DNA of 64,000 nt from an uncultured Coriobacteriaceae bacterium (lineage in GTDB: Bacteria; Actinomycetota; Coriobacteriia; Coriobacteriales; Atopobiaceae), in contig CACZCK010000002.1 in assembly GCA_902779675.1 (NCBI GenBank), forward strand, positions 124,001-188,000. Reading direction: 5' to 3'. Below, piece after piece: positions 29,742 through 37,811 of this stretch. The position numbers and the translations under genes were made by a program. Each line of letters begins with the position of its first letter. Position 1 is the stretch's first letter. The notes below the pieces were generated by a model. That model was not told where the DNA came from. It saw only the letters and a program-made list of their open reading frames with translations, and did no database searches.

Positions 29742-30752
29742 CTACAGCCTGCTTCCAAAGAACGCCGCCAGCTTGGCCAGGGCGTCGTCCACCATGCCAG
29801 GGCGCCAGTAGAGATCCACGTGCGTGGCGCCGGGCACAACGTAAAGCTCCTTGTCCTCGGTACCGGTTGCCGCCTCAAAGGCGCTCTGCGACATGTACGC
29901 GGTGTCGGCCTTCTCACCCACCACCATAAGGAGCGGCTGGTCGACGAGGTACATGAAGTCGTCCGGGTCCCAAGCAAAGAGGTCCATAAGGTCACGCTGG
30001 GCAAAGCGCGAGAGCGCACGCGGGTGTGCGTGGGTCTCAACGTAGTACTCGTAGCCCTCGCGGTACATGTCGAAAGGCAGCTTGTGCCCCACCTCTGGAG
30101 CCATGTCGCCCATGTTGGCATTGTAGGTGAGCTCGCCAGTCTGTGCCTCGCGCGCACGGAGGTCGGCCACGTCATGCAGACGCTTGAGCACGCTGTCTGC
30201 CTGTGACTTCTGGAAGCCCTCGCGGCGCACCGAGCCCGTATTGAACATGGAGACGACGGCCACGGCGCGGAAGCGCTTGTCCATCTGGGCGGCACTGAGC
30301 GCATACCCGCCACCGCCGCAGATGCCGAGCACGGCCAGACGGGAAGCGTCCACGCCGGGGAACGTGGAGAGGACGTCGGCCGCCAGGCGGTAGTCCTCCA
30401 CACGCAGATACGGGATATCGCGGTTGCGGGGCTCACCACCACTCTCGCCCGTGGTCACGGCGTCGAAGGCGATGGTCACGAAGCCCTCCTGCGCAAGGCG
30501 CTGGGCATACAGGCCCGCCGCCTGCTCCTTGACCGCGCCGTTGGGATGGCCCACCACGATGCCTGCATACGAGCCGTCCTCCCAGTAGCACGCCGGGGTA
30601 TAGACATTGGCGGCGACGGTGACGCCAGCCGCGTCGTAGGAGATGGGATGCACGTTCACGGCGTCCTCGACGTTGGCCGTCAGCGCATCGCCGTAGACGA
30701 AGCCAAAGGGGTTGCCCTCGTAGGGCTCGGGCGTTCTGGGCTGGTAGTTCAT
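29742..30752 (-). CDS. Alpha/beta hydrolase with Cys nucleophile elbow (DLH-like)
   Basis: 336 residues. The fold shows FVTIAFDAVTTGESGGEPRN, a nucleophile elbow GICGGGG (GxCxG, Cys rather than Ser as in dienelactone hydrolases), LLMVVGEKADT and the catalytic-His region GATHVDLYW. It has no signal peptide. A close paralog with GICGWGG lies at 36305-37288. Such proteins are often annotated as acetylxylan esterase or DLH-like; the substrate is unknown. It lies 45 bp downstream of the cupin gene, probably in one operon. Confidence 0.87.
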   Translation of the reverse strand: MNYQPRTPEPYEGNPFGFVYGDALTANVEDAVNVHPISYDAAGVTVAANVYTPACYWEDGSYAGIVVGHPNGAVKEQAAGLYAQRLAQEGFVTIAFDAVTTGESGGEPRNRDIPYLRVEDYRLAADVLSTFPGVDASRLAVLGICGGGGYALSAAQMDKRFRAVAVVSMFNTGSVRREGFQKSQADSVLKRLHDVADLRAREAQTGELTYNANMGDMAPEVGHKLPFDMYREGYEYYVETHAHPRALSRFAQRDLMDLFAWDPDDFMYLVDQPLLMVVGEKADTAYMSQSAFEAATGTEDKELYVVPGATHVDLYWRPGMVDDALAKLAAFFGSRL

Positions 30753-30797
30753 GTGAATGCTCCTCGCTTCGTGGCCGTTTTGCTGCGGATGCGGACC

Positions 30798-31211
30798 CTA
30801 CTCAAGCCCGTCGTAGATCTCCTGCGGCACGGGCTCGCACCACTCAGCATGGAAGCCCTCGTGAGCTTTGCTGTAGACCACGATGTGACTGAACCAGCTG
30901 TCCTTGGCCGCGCCGTGCCAGTGACGGACCTCCACCGGGATGGCAATGGCGTCGCCGGGCTTCATCTCGATGGCGTCCTTGCCCTCCTCCTGGTACCAGC
31001 CGCGGCCGCCGGTGCAGATGATGGTCTGCTCGGAGCCGTGGTGGATGTGGTAGTCGTTGATGCAGCCAGGCGCGAAGGTGACCATCTGGGTCTGCACGTC
31101 GTTGCCCGTCACCAGGGGAACGAGCCACACGTCGCCGGTGAAGTGAGGGTTGTCCAGCTTGGGGCCGATGGGCATGGGCAGTGTAGCCTGGTACTCGTCG
31201 AAGGTCTGCAT
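30798..31211 (-). CDS. Cupin-domain protein
   Basis: 137 residues from ATG 31211 with GAGAGGAA upstream. One cupin barrel is visible: motif 1 CINDYHIHHGSEQTIICTGGRG (His, His, Glu metal ligands) and motif 2 PGDAIAIPVEVRHWHGAA (His). It resembles the small cupins found with carboxymuconolactone decarboxylases. It may be an isomerase or dioxygenase-like metal enzyme; no substrate is evident. It precedes the alpha/beta hydrolase on the same strand. Confidence 0.88.
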   Translation of the reverse strand: MQTFDEYQATLPMPIGPKLDNPHFTGDVWLVPLVTGNDVQTQMVTFAPGCINDYHIHHGSEQTIICTGGRGWYQEEGKDAIEMKPGDAIAIPVEVRHWHGAAKDSWFSHIVVYSKAHEGFHAEWCEPVPQEIYDGLE

Positions 31212-31342
31212 GATGGGTTCCTCTCTCCTATGTATCAACGGGAACGAGCCTCTCTTCTAGAGAATACTGTAATACCGGCACGCCCCACCAATGCTTGCAC
31301 CTTGCGTAGCTCACGTTGCGCCTCATGCATAGTACGAGTCAC

Positions 31343-31438
31343 GGGTACACTCGAGTTCCCGCGTTTTGTCTCGATGGGCACACCTTCGCGGCAATATGTG
31401 TACCCCTCGCCGCTTTAGGCGAGAAGCCGTGTGTACCC
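31343..31438. repeat. Phased four-box inverted repeat array, copy A
   Basis: Boxes GGGTACAC (31343), GGGCACAC (31376), GTGTACCC (31398) and GTGTACCC (31431): two forward, two inverted, with starts 33, 22 and 33 bp apart. Copy B at 34831-34926 has the same boxes at exactly the same distances, plus shared GTTTTG and GCGAGA segments at equivalent places. It lies in the 31212-31804 gap upstream of the cupin gene. All spacings are multiples of 11 bp, about whole helical turns. Confidence 0.85.
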
Positions 31439-31526
31439 GTCATCTCATTGACCCTAAGCCGCTGAACAAACGCGACCCGTATCGTCTGCATCGACTCCAT
31501 CAAGCCAGGAAGACCAGGCGACCTCC

Positions 31527-31722
31527 GTACAGTAAAACGACGAATCGATGCCATAAATTTCGACTTATCAGTAAATATGGGGTGTCATACCACCCCATAG
31601 GGAGTATCGGCACCTGCAAAAGGCGAGGTAGAAGGTACCGTCTAAAAAGGGTGCTCCAGAAGCACCCTCTGAAATCACTGAAATCTTAAAAATTATGGCA
31701 TCGATTCGTGAATTTGCTGTAC
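31527..31722. mobile_element. MITE-like element with ~29-bp terminal inverted repeats
   Basis: The left end GTACAGTAAAACGACGAATC (31527 onward, continuing to GATGCCATA at 31555) and the reverse complement of 31690-31722 match at 25 of 29 positions. The 196-bp interval is AT-rich, encodes no transposase and holds two small hairpins (TGGGGTG/CACCCCA and AGGGTGCT/AGCACCCT). No clear target-site duplication is seen. It may be a miniature element or an IS relic; the rest of the gap is featureless. Confidence 0.65.
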
Positions 31723-31804
31723 GACACTGAATGGTCGTGGTTGAGCGAAGACCGGCAACGCGGCCTCCGCTCAACCAAGAAGAAGGATGCCCAAGCCGTA
31801 CGGC

Positions 31805-33157
31805 CTACGCCCTGCGCTGACGTCCCAGCCAGCGCATGAGAGTCACGGGGCGCCCGTCGCACATCACACGGCTACCATCGAGGTCAAAAGCCACATCGTC
31901 GTTCAAGGCATGAACCCACGAGAAGTGCGGGATGTAGGTCCAAGGCCTCCCCTGCTCGTCCTTGAAGAGACCGCTTTGGTCCTCGATCTTCTCGAAGAGC
32001 GTCATGTGCACGTTGTCGTTGCCGGCCGCGCGCAGGCGGTTATAGAGCGGCAGTGGCGCGCTCTCGGGAGGCACCAGCGGGTCGTTCTCGGCCTGCACGA
32101 ACCAGATGGGCAGATGGCGCAGGTTGGCAATGTCGCGCTCGGAGACGCCGCTGTTACGATACGCCTCGCAGACCGGGAAGGCCGCGGCAAAGTAGTCGGG
32201 GTACGTGAGGATCATCTTCACCGTCATGAAGCCGCCATTGGAGCAGCCGCCCAGGTAGATGCGGTCGCGGTCGATGTCGGGGTGCTCCTTCACAAACTCG
32301 TCGATGCAGGCCTTGAGCGCCTCGGTGTAGCGGCTGTTGCAGTCGGTGAGGTTCTCGTGCGCCTGGGGGTTCTTTGCACCATTGTCCAGCCAGAACGTGG
32401 GCGCCTGCGGCGCCAGCACGTAGGCCGCCCCGCCCAGACGACGCTGGATCTCGGGCGTGGAGAGCGCCGAGACCTTGTTGCCCGTGTAGGCCACCTTGGG
32501 GTCGCTGCCACCCTCGCCGGCACCATGCAGCCAGATGACCAGCGGCAGCTTCTCGGGGAAGGCGTGCGCCCACTCGTCTCCATAGTGGCCGTCGTAGCGC
32601 CGGTGGAACGCACGGGCCGCCTCGAGGTCTGGCGTAAAGAAGCCGTAGCGCAGTGGCTGCGGCGCATAGTGCGAGACGCCGTGCGCCCAGCCCGCAAGCT
32701 GCGGGCACAGGTCGCCGGCGCGCTCGTCAAACACCAGTCCTGCCAGCGGCACCTCGTCGGGAATCTCGGCCACCTGCGTCACGCGGTAGCGGCACTCCAC
32801 AAACTCGTTCATGTTGTCGTTTTGCAGCGGGGCCTGCGCCTGGCCCAAGGGATGGATGGGGCCGTAGGGCATCTCGAGCGCCACGTGGGTACTCGCGTGC
32901 TGACGTCTGCCCTGCTCGTCGCAGGGATAGGCCGCCGTCACGGGACGGTAGCCGCGCGAGGGATAGATCTTGGGGCCACGCCACACGCGCGACGTCATGA
33001 AGACCTCGCCCGTGTAGTTGTCGATGCGCTCCACGTAGACCGAGAAGGTGTCCGTACCCACCTGCTCGGCGCGCACCTCCTGCGGCATGTCCAGGATGAG
33101 CTTGGCAATGTAGGGCCCGTTGTCGGTGCACTCGGTAAACGTACGGTAGCTCAGCAT
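31805..33157 (-). CDS. Prolyl-oligopeptidase/PHB-depolymerase-like esterase
   Basis: 450 residues. An N-terminal beta domain (about 1-170) precedes an alpha/beta-hydrolase domain: LPLVIWLHGAGEGGSD (oxyanion), GGCSNGGFMT (nucleophile Ser about 310), WFVQAENDPLVPPES (Asp) and a final His in IPHFSWVHAL. The layout matches COG4099-type predicted peptidases/feruloyl esterases. No signal peptide is seen. GAGGGGG precedes the ATG. The substrate is probably an ester of plant or dietary origin; that is inference. Confidence 0.85.
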   Translation of the reverse strand: MLSYRTFTECTDNGPYIAKLILDMPQEVRAEQVGTDTFSVYVERIDNYTGEVFMTSRVWRGPKIYPSRGYRPVTAAYPCDEQGRRQHASTHVALEMPYGPIHPLGQAQAPLQNDNMNEFVECRYRVTQVAEIPDEVPLAGLVFDERAGDLCPQLAGWAHGVSHYAPQPLRYGFFTPDLEAARAFHRRYDGHYGDEWAHAFPEKLPLVIWLHGAGEGGSDPKVAYTGNKVSALSTPEIQRRLGGAAYVLAPQAPTFWLDNGAKNPQAHENLTDCNSRYTEALKACIDEFVKEHPDIDRDRIYLGGCSNGGFMTVKMILTYPDYFAAAFPVCEAYRNSGVSERDIANLRHLPIWFVQAENDPLVPPESAPLPLYNRLRAAGNDNVHMTLFEKIEDQSGLFKDEQGRPWTYIPHFSWVHALNDDVAFDLDGSRVMCDGRPVTLMRWLGRQRRA

Positions 33158-33183
33158 GGTGTCCCCCTCAATGGCACGGTCTC

Positions 33184-33729
33184 TTAGCTGATGGGCGAAA
33201 ACGTGACGGTCGAGGTCCCCGACCCGCAGGCATCGGCGAGGCCCGTCGGGTCATCGACCTTTCCCACGCGCGCGTAGCTCCAACCACCGTTGGAGAAGGT
33301 CTCGTAGAAGAGCACGAGGCAGTCTGAGCCAAACACCATGAGGTCGCCCGCCTCAATCGTGTCGGGCACGTACGTTTCGCCACCAAAGGATTCGCCCGTG
33401 TAGCAGTACTTCTCGTTGCCGTGCAACTCCTCCATCGAGAGCGTGAGGGGCAGCCGCGCGAGCAGCTCCTGACCCGCAGCGGTGTCCTCGATGGTTGCCG
33501 TGAACGGCGTGTCATTGACTAAAACCTGAATCTGCATGGGTGTTTCCTCCTTGCCCGTGGTGTCTGGCTCGGTTGGCTGTGCGTTGTCGCGCTCTTGGCC
33601 ATCCTCGCGTGGCTCTGACACCGTACCCGATTCTGCCATTTGTTCTGACGTTGAGCAGCCCGCAAGACCGAACGAGAGCAGTGCACCTATGCCGTGCAAA
33701 AACGCACGACGCCCCAGCAGGGCGCTCAC
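33184..33729 (-). CDS. Cyclophilin-like-fold lipoprotein
   Basis: 181 residues. The leader has an arginine pair and lipobox (GRRAFLHGIGALLSFGLAGC, Cys25), then a Ser/Glu-rich linker and, from about residue 65, a cyclophilin-like domain (IQVLVNDTPFTATI, LLARLPLTLSMEEL, EAGDLMVFGSDCLVLFY, SYARVGKV). Its ATG overlaps the TGA of the flavodoxin-cyclophilin fusion by 4 bp, so the two are translationally coupled. The same domain recurs in the fusion's C-terminus. The function of this domain family is not established. Confidence 0.82.
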   Translation of the reverse strand: MSALLGRRAFLHGIGALLSFGLAGCSTSEQMAESGTVSEPREDGQERDNAQPTEPDTTGKEETPMQIQVLVNDTPFTATIEDTAAGQELLARLPLTLSMEELHGNEKYCYTGESFGGETYVPDTIEAGDLMVFGSDCLVLFYETFSNGGWSYARVGKVDDPTGLADACGSGTSTVTFSPIS

Positions 33730-34661
33730 GCCAATGCTCCGGCGCCTGCAGGCGCAACCCCGCCGACATACGGCTCCTCGAGGCTGAGCTCGATCGTCAC
33801 TTGCGGAGGCAGAGCCCGAATCTGCGCGTTCGCCTCGTCATCCAGATGGGCCACCACCATCACCCGGTAGCCCCGCGACTGGTCCTGCCCGCTGTGGAGC
33901 AGCGCAAACCATCCGTCTGCCACGCTCACGTCTCCGTCGATCCAGCCTTGCTGCTTCTCCGCCTCGTCGAAGGCACCTTCCTTCAGCTCGCAGCAGTAGT
34001 CGACGCCCGAGTCGGTGCCGCTCACCGTGAGCGGCAGGCGGTTCATGAGGTCGCGCGCGGCCTGCGTCTGGTTGAGCGGCGCCCGCACCTCGACGTCGCC
34101 CGCGCGGATGATGAGGTTGGCCACATTCCGCTCATCGGGATCCGCAAGCGCAGCACCGGCCGCACGCAGACGCTCGAGCAGCTCGGGAGCCTTGTTTTCG
34201 TCGCCAGCCGCAACAAAGACGCCCATGTCCTCAAGATGCAGCCACTCCAGGAAGGAGTGCTGATAGGTGTAGAGCGCCCCGCCATACACGTTGGGGCTCC
34301 CCGAGCTCAGCAGCAGCGCGGCCTTGCGCAGGCGGCGCGGATAGCCGGGAGCATAGATGCGATCGATGGCGCACTTGAGCTGCCCCGAAAGGCCGTGGTA
34401 GTACACGGGTGAGGCAAGCACGATCATGTCTGCCTCGTCAAGCACGGGATAGACCTGCTGCATGTCGTCCTTCTGGACGCAGGTGCGCGGGTCTTTGGCG
34501 TGGCAGTGCTCGCAGGCGAGGCAGCCCGCGATGCGCATACGGCACACGTCAAAGACGGTCACCTGGTGGCCCGCCTGTACTGCACCTTCTTGGTAGGCAG
34601 CAACCATGGCGGCTGTATTGCCATGGGGTCGAGGGCTCCCGTTGAGAATGACGATGTTCAT
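33726..34661 (-). CDS. NADPH-dependent FMN reductase-like protein fused to a cyclophilin-like domain
   Basis: 311 residues. Residues 1-180 are a flavodoxin-fold iron-sulfur flavoprotein/FMN reductase (MNIVILNGSPRPHGNTAAMV FMN loop, AGCLACEHCHAKDPRTC Cys cluster, ASPVYYHGLSGQLKCAIDR). Residues about 190-300 are a cyclophilin-like domain (VEVRAPLNQTQAARDLMNRL, DVSVADGWFALLHSG) homologous to the next gene. The Cys pattern could hold an FeS cluster. It is cytosolic, unlike its coupled lipoprotein partner. A redox role on small substrates is likely. Confidence 0.87.
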   Translation of the reverse strand: MNIVILNGSPRPHGNTAAMVAAYQEGAVQAGHQVTVFDVCRMRIAGCLACEHCHAKDPRTCVQKDDMQQVYPVLDEADMIVLASPVYYHGLSGQLKCAIDRIYAPGYPRRLRKAALLLSSGSPNVYGGALYTYQHSFLEWLHLEDMGVFVAAGDENKAPELLERLRAAGAALADPDERNVANLIIRAGDVEVRAPLNQTQAARDLMNRLPLTVSGTDSGVDYCCELKEGAFDEAEKQQGWIDGDVSVADGWFALLHSGQDQSRGYRVMVVAHLDDEANAQIRALPPQVTIELSLEEPYVGGVAPAGAGALA

Positions 34662-34830
34662 TGGCTTGACTCCCTTGCCAGAGGTTTGGCTACAGCTTCA
34701 TTGTCAGCTCCCAGCAGAACGACAACAAATACCTATCTTCTTTTGCTTGTCATAGAGAGCATGCATCGGTGAGGTGGGGTCTTGCCAAAGGGACCACGAC
34801 CTTGATGACGGCGCAGGTAGATGCTTCGAT

Positions 34831-34926
34831 GAGTACACTTGAGGTCTCTTGTTTTGCACCGACGGGTACACTTTCGACTCTCTTTGTGTACCCGTCATCG
34901 CATATCGCGAGATGCCATGTGTACCC
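34831..34926. repeat. Phased four-box inverted repeat array, copy B
   Basis: Boxes GAGTACAC (34831), GGGTACAC (34864), GTGTACCC (34886) and GTGTACCC (34919), with the same 33/22/33 spacing as copy A. It sits in the 34662-35030 divergent gap between the FMN reductase fusion and the HAD gene, so it could act on either promoter. Apart from the hairpin that follows, I see nothing else in this gap. Confidence 0.85.
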
Positions 34927-34935
34927 ATTGCGCGT

Positions 34936-34964
34936 GACTCAAAGGGGATACTCCCCTTTGAGTC
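34936..34964. terminator. Hairpin next to array B
   Basis: GACTCAAAGGGG (34936-34947) and CCCCTTTGAGTC (34953-34964), perfect 12-bp arms with a 5-nt loop, followed by ATAAAA. It lies 67 bp before the HAD gene and could be an attenuator or upstream terminator. Confidence 0.6.
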
Positions 34965-35030
34965 ATAAAAGAACGTACAATCGCCTATCATGGACGGGCA
35001 GCGGTACTCACGCAGACAAGGACCAATCCC

Positions 35031-36224
35031 ATGTCAGACACCCAAAGCACCAGCAAGCAGAAACCGCTGTCGCTGCTCGTTGCCTTCGCGCTGGGCGTGG
35101 CGCTCGCGGCCATCGTCTTTGCTGCGTGGCCCAATGCCAACGGAGCCACACAGCCCACGAACGCGCCCGCACAGGAACAGGCCGCCGCAGGTCAGGAGGC
35201 CGCGACGGCACAGAGCGATCCCCTCGACATCGCGGCAACCTTCCCCTCGTGGGACCCGGACAGCGCCTCGCTCGCCGAGCTCGTCGCCTTCGTGCAGGAC
35301 GTGACCGACCCCGCCAGCCCCAACTACCGCGAGCCGGCCGAGCGCATCGCCACCTTCGACATGGACGGCACCCTCATCTGCGAGAAGGCGCCCATCTATG
35401 TCGACCACATGCTGCTCCTGCACCGCGTGCTGGACGACCCCAGCTACAAGGCCGCGCCCGATGTTGTCAAGCTCTGCCAGGGTATCCGCGAGTATGCCCT
35501 GCGCGGCGAGAGGAACAGCGAGTTCGAACTCGGCGAGAGCGTCGCCATCGCCCACGAGTTTGTGGGCATGACCCCCGACGAGTTCCGTGCCTATGTGGCC
35601 GACTTCCTGGCAAACGAACCCGTCATCGGCTTCGACGGGATGACCTACGGCCAGAGCTTCTACAAGCCCATGCTCGAGGTGCTCGACTACCTGTGCGCCA
35701 ACGACTTTGACATCTGGATGGTCTCGGCCTGCGAGCGCGAGGTGGTGCGTGCAGCCATGGCGCCCTTCGGCATTGCGCCTGACCACGTGATCGCCACCGA
35801 CGTGGTCTACACCACCACCAACCAGGGCGACGCGGTCAACGACGACTACACCATGGAGCAGGACGAGCAGGTGGTGCTCGGCGAGCCGCTCGACGAGGTC
35901 GAGTGCGGCAAGAACGGCAAGGTGCTGGCCATTGCCCGCGAGATCGGCCGCCGCCCGCTGCTTGCCTTTGGCAACAGTTCGGGCGACTACGCCATGCTCA
36001 ACTACGCCGAGACGTCCGGCGGCATGGGGCTGCTCGTGGTGGCCGACGACCTGGAGCGCGAGTACGGCAACGCGGAGAAGTCCACCGAGCAATACGAGCT
36101 GGTGGGTAAGGAGTCCTGGACCGCCTTCTCGATGGCAGACGACTGGGCCACCATCTACGGCGAGGGCGTGGTCAAGACCGAACTCCCAGGCCTCGCCGAG
36201 GAGGATCTGGCAGAGGCCGCATAA
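35031..36224 (+). CDS. Membrane-anchored HAD-family phosphatase
   Basis: 397 residues. A basic N-terminus and one hydrophobic helix (about 14-33, LLVAFALGVALAAIVFAAW) form an anchor or uncleaved signal, followed by an Ala/Gln/Pro-rich linker (35-65). The HAD motifs are ATFDMDGTL (motif I), WMVSACE (motif II Ser) and PLLAFGNSSGDYAML (motif IV). The phosphatase domain would therefore sit outside the membrane. Its layout recalls phosphoserine-phosphatase-like extracellular enzymes. AAGGA precedes the ATG. The substrate is unknown. Confidence 0.85.
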   Translation: MSDTQSTSKQKPLSLLVAFALGVALAAIVFAAWPNANGATQPTNAPAQEQAAAGQEAATAQSDPLDIAATFPSWDPDSASLAELVAFVQDVTDPASPNYREPAERIATFDMDGTLICEKAPIYVDHMLLLHRVLDDPSYKAAPDVVKLCQGIREYALRGERNSEFELGESVAIAHEFVGMTPDEFRAYVADFLANEPVIGFDGMTYGQSFYKPMLEVLDYLCANDFDIWMVSACEREVVRAAMAPFGIAPDHVIATDVVYTTTNQGDAVNDDYTMEQDEQVVLGEPLDEVECGKNGKVLAIAREIGRRPLLAFGNSSGDYAMLNYAETSGGMGLLVVADDLEREYGNAEKSTEQYELVGKESWTAFSMADDWATIYGEGVVKTELPGLAEEDLAEAA

Positions 36225-36252
36225 GCTGCAGGGCCACAAACGATAGAGAAAG

Positions 36253-36282
36253 CGGCCCCAGCGCCTTCTGGCGCTGGGGCCG
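36253..36282. terminator. Terminator between convergent HAD and hydrolase genes
   Basis: CGGCCCCAGCGCC (36253-36265) and GGCGCTGGGGCCG (36270-36282), perfect 13-bp arms with TTCT loop. Confidence 0.85.
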
Positions 36283-36304
36283 ACCCGTCTCTGCGTCTCA
36301 GTTG

Positions 36305-37288
36305 CTACGCCAGGTTCTGCCCAAAGAACTCCTGCAGCTTGTCGAAGGGGATGTAGTCGCCCTCGCCGCCGTCGTAGAGGTCGCAGTGGTTGGCGCCCGG
36401 GATGATCATGAGCTCCTTGTTGTCGCCACGGAGCAGCTCGAACGCACCCTCGCCAAAGTAGCGAGAGTGGGCCTTCTCGCCATGGATGATGAGCACGGGG
36501 TTGTCGATCTCGCCCGCCATGGAGAGGATGGGCTGGTTGACGAAGAACATGGTGCCCGTCACGTTCCAGCCGTCGTTGGAGTTGCCGGAACGCTCGTGGT
36601 AGCCGCGCGGCGTCTTGTAGTAGGCGTAGTAGTCCTTGACAAACTGTGGGGCATCGTCGGGCAGCGGGTCCACCACACCACCGGCACGCTTGTAGCTGCC
36701 CGAGGCGTAGTCGGCCGTGCGCTGGGCAGCCCACGCGGCGCGCTGCTCGTCGCGTGCCTCCTTACTGTCGGCGGCGCCGTAGTAGCCCTCGCGGGCGATG
36801 CGCGTCATGTCATACATGGTGGAGGCGACGGTCGCCTTGATGCGCGGATCGAGCGCGGCGGCGTTGATGGCCATGCCGCCCCAGCCGCAGATGCCAATGA
36901 TACCGATGCGCTCGGGATCCACATCGTCGCGGCAGCTCAGGTAATCGACCGCCGCCAAGAAGTCCTCGGTGTTGATGTCGGGCGAGGCCATGCGCCGCGG
37001 CTCGCCACCGCTCTCGCCGGTAAACGACGGGTCGAAGGCAATGGTCAAGAAGCCACGCTCGGCCATGGTCTGTGCATACAGGCCCGAGCTCTGCTCCTTC
37101 ACCGCGCCAAAGGGGCCACTCACGGCAAGGGCCGCAAGCGTGCCCTCGGCACCCTTGGGCTTGTAGAGGTCCGCTGCCAGCGTGATGCCGTAGCGGTTGT
37201 GGAAGGTCACCTTCTGGTGGTCAACGAGGTCGCTCTTGGCAAAGACCTTGTCCCAATCCTGCGTGAGCGTGAGCTGTGCGTCCTGCAT
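36305..37288 (-). CDS. Alpha/beta hydrolase with Cys nucleophile elbow, paralog of the 29.7 kb gene
   Basis: 327 residues. It has the KVTFHNRYGITLAADLYKP opening, FLTIAFDPSFTGESGGEPRR, the elbow GICGWGG (Cys in the Ser position), PVLIIHGEKAHS (acid region) and PGANHCDLYDGG (His). It shares AVKEQ-GLYAQ-AERGF and TGESGGEPR segments with the 29742-30752 protein, so they are paralogs. AAAGGA precedes the ATG. No partner gene points to a substrate. Confidence 0.88.
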   Translation of the reverse strand: MQDAQLTLTQDWDKVFAKSDLVDHQKVTFHNRYGITLAADLYKPKGAEGTLAALAVSGPFGAVKEQSSGLYAQTMAERGFLTIAFDPSFTGESGGEPRRMASPDINTEDFLAAVDYLSCRDDVDPERIGIIGICGWGGMAINAAALDPRIKATVASTMYDMTRIAREGYYGAADSKEARDEQRAAWAAQRTADYASGSYKRAGGVVDPLPDDAPQFVKDYYAYYKTPRGYHERSGNSNDGWNVTGTMFFVNQPILSMAGEIDNPVLIIHGEKAHSRYFGEGAFELLRGDNKELMIIPGANHCDLYDGGEGDYIPFDKLQEFFGQNLA

Positions 37289-37402
37289 GGCGTGTCCTTT
37301 CTCCTTGGTCGTTACCTCAATTGTCGGCGCCTGGAGAAGGGATTACCAATACCTCTGACCACTAGCTATCCATAGTTCAATTGCATGCTTCAGATTGACG
37401 AA

Positions 37403-37441
37403 CCAGCCACGCGCGCGAGAACGCCTCACACGCGTGGCTGG
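37403..37441. terminator. Terminator after the 81-aa gene
   Basis: CCAGCCACGCG (37403-37413) and CGCGTGGCTGG (37431-37441), perfect 11-bp arms, 72 bp past the small gene's stop. Confidence 0.6.
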
Positions 37442-37512
37442 TGACGACGCCGCCGGCGCCTACAGATAACAGCGCGGGCGGCGGCGAGCTTCGGTGCGCG
37501 ACAGCGCCTTCC

Positions 37513-37758
37513 TCAGTACTCCGTCTCGAGCGTCTCGATCTGATAGGCCTCCTTGAACCGACGCTCGTCCTCCGCGTTGCGAAGGAGCATCACCTCGGTG
37601 AAGCGCCCATCGACCCTGCTCTTGAACCCGGCAACCCGCTCGCCGGTGCAGATGGAGGCACGAATGACGGGATACTGTAGTTCGGGGTCGTAGGAGACCG
37701 TTTGCTCGGGCTGATGCCGATGACGCCCCACAAACGCCTTCAGAGGCTCCCATGCCAT
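37513..37758 (-). CDS. Small hypothetical protein (81 aa)
   Basis: The protein starts MAWEPLKAFVGRHRH and has a beta-rich middle (PVIRASICTGERVAGFKSR) and acidic end (IETLETEY). It has no signal peptide or membrane helix, and I recognise no family. GGAG lies about 9 bases upstream of the ATG. It follows the alpha/beta hydrolase gene by 53 bp on the same strand and has its own downstream hairpin, which supports a real gene. Confidence 0.5.
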   Translation of the reverse strand: MAWEPLKAFVGRHRHQPEQTVSYDPELQYPVIRASICTGERVAGFKSRVDGRFTEVMLLRNAEDERRFKEAYQIETLETEY

Positions 37759-37811
37759 GGCGCATCACTCCTCTCCGGCGAACGATCCGCCTACGTGCCC
37801 CAACGACGTCA

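Noticed and set aside
31366-31689. A 107-codon plus-strand frame in the gap before the esterase
   Set aside because: It spans phased array A and the MITE-like end, is Arg/Lys-rich with no motif, and has no ribosome site.
34704-34991. A 95-codon minus-strand frame over phased array B
   Set aside because: No ribosome site and no recognisable domain. The similarity to the translation of array A comes from the repeat itself. I keep the coding possibility only as an alternative in the array finding.
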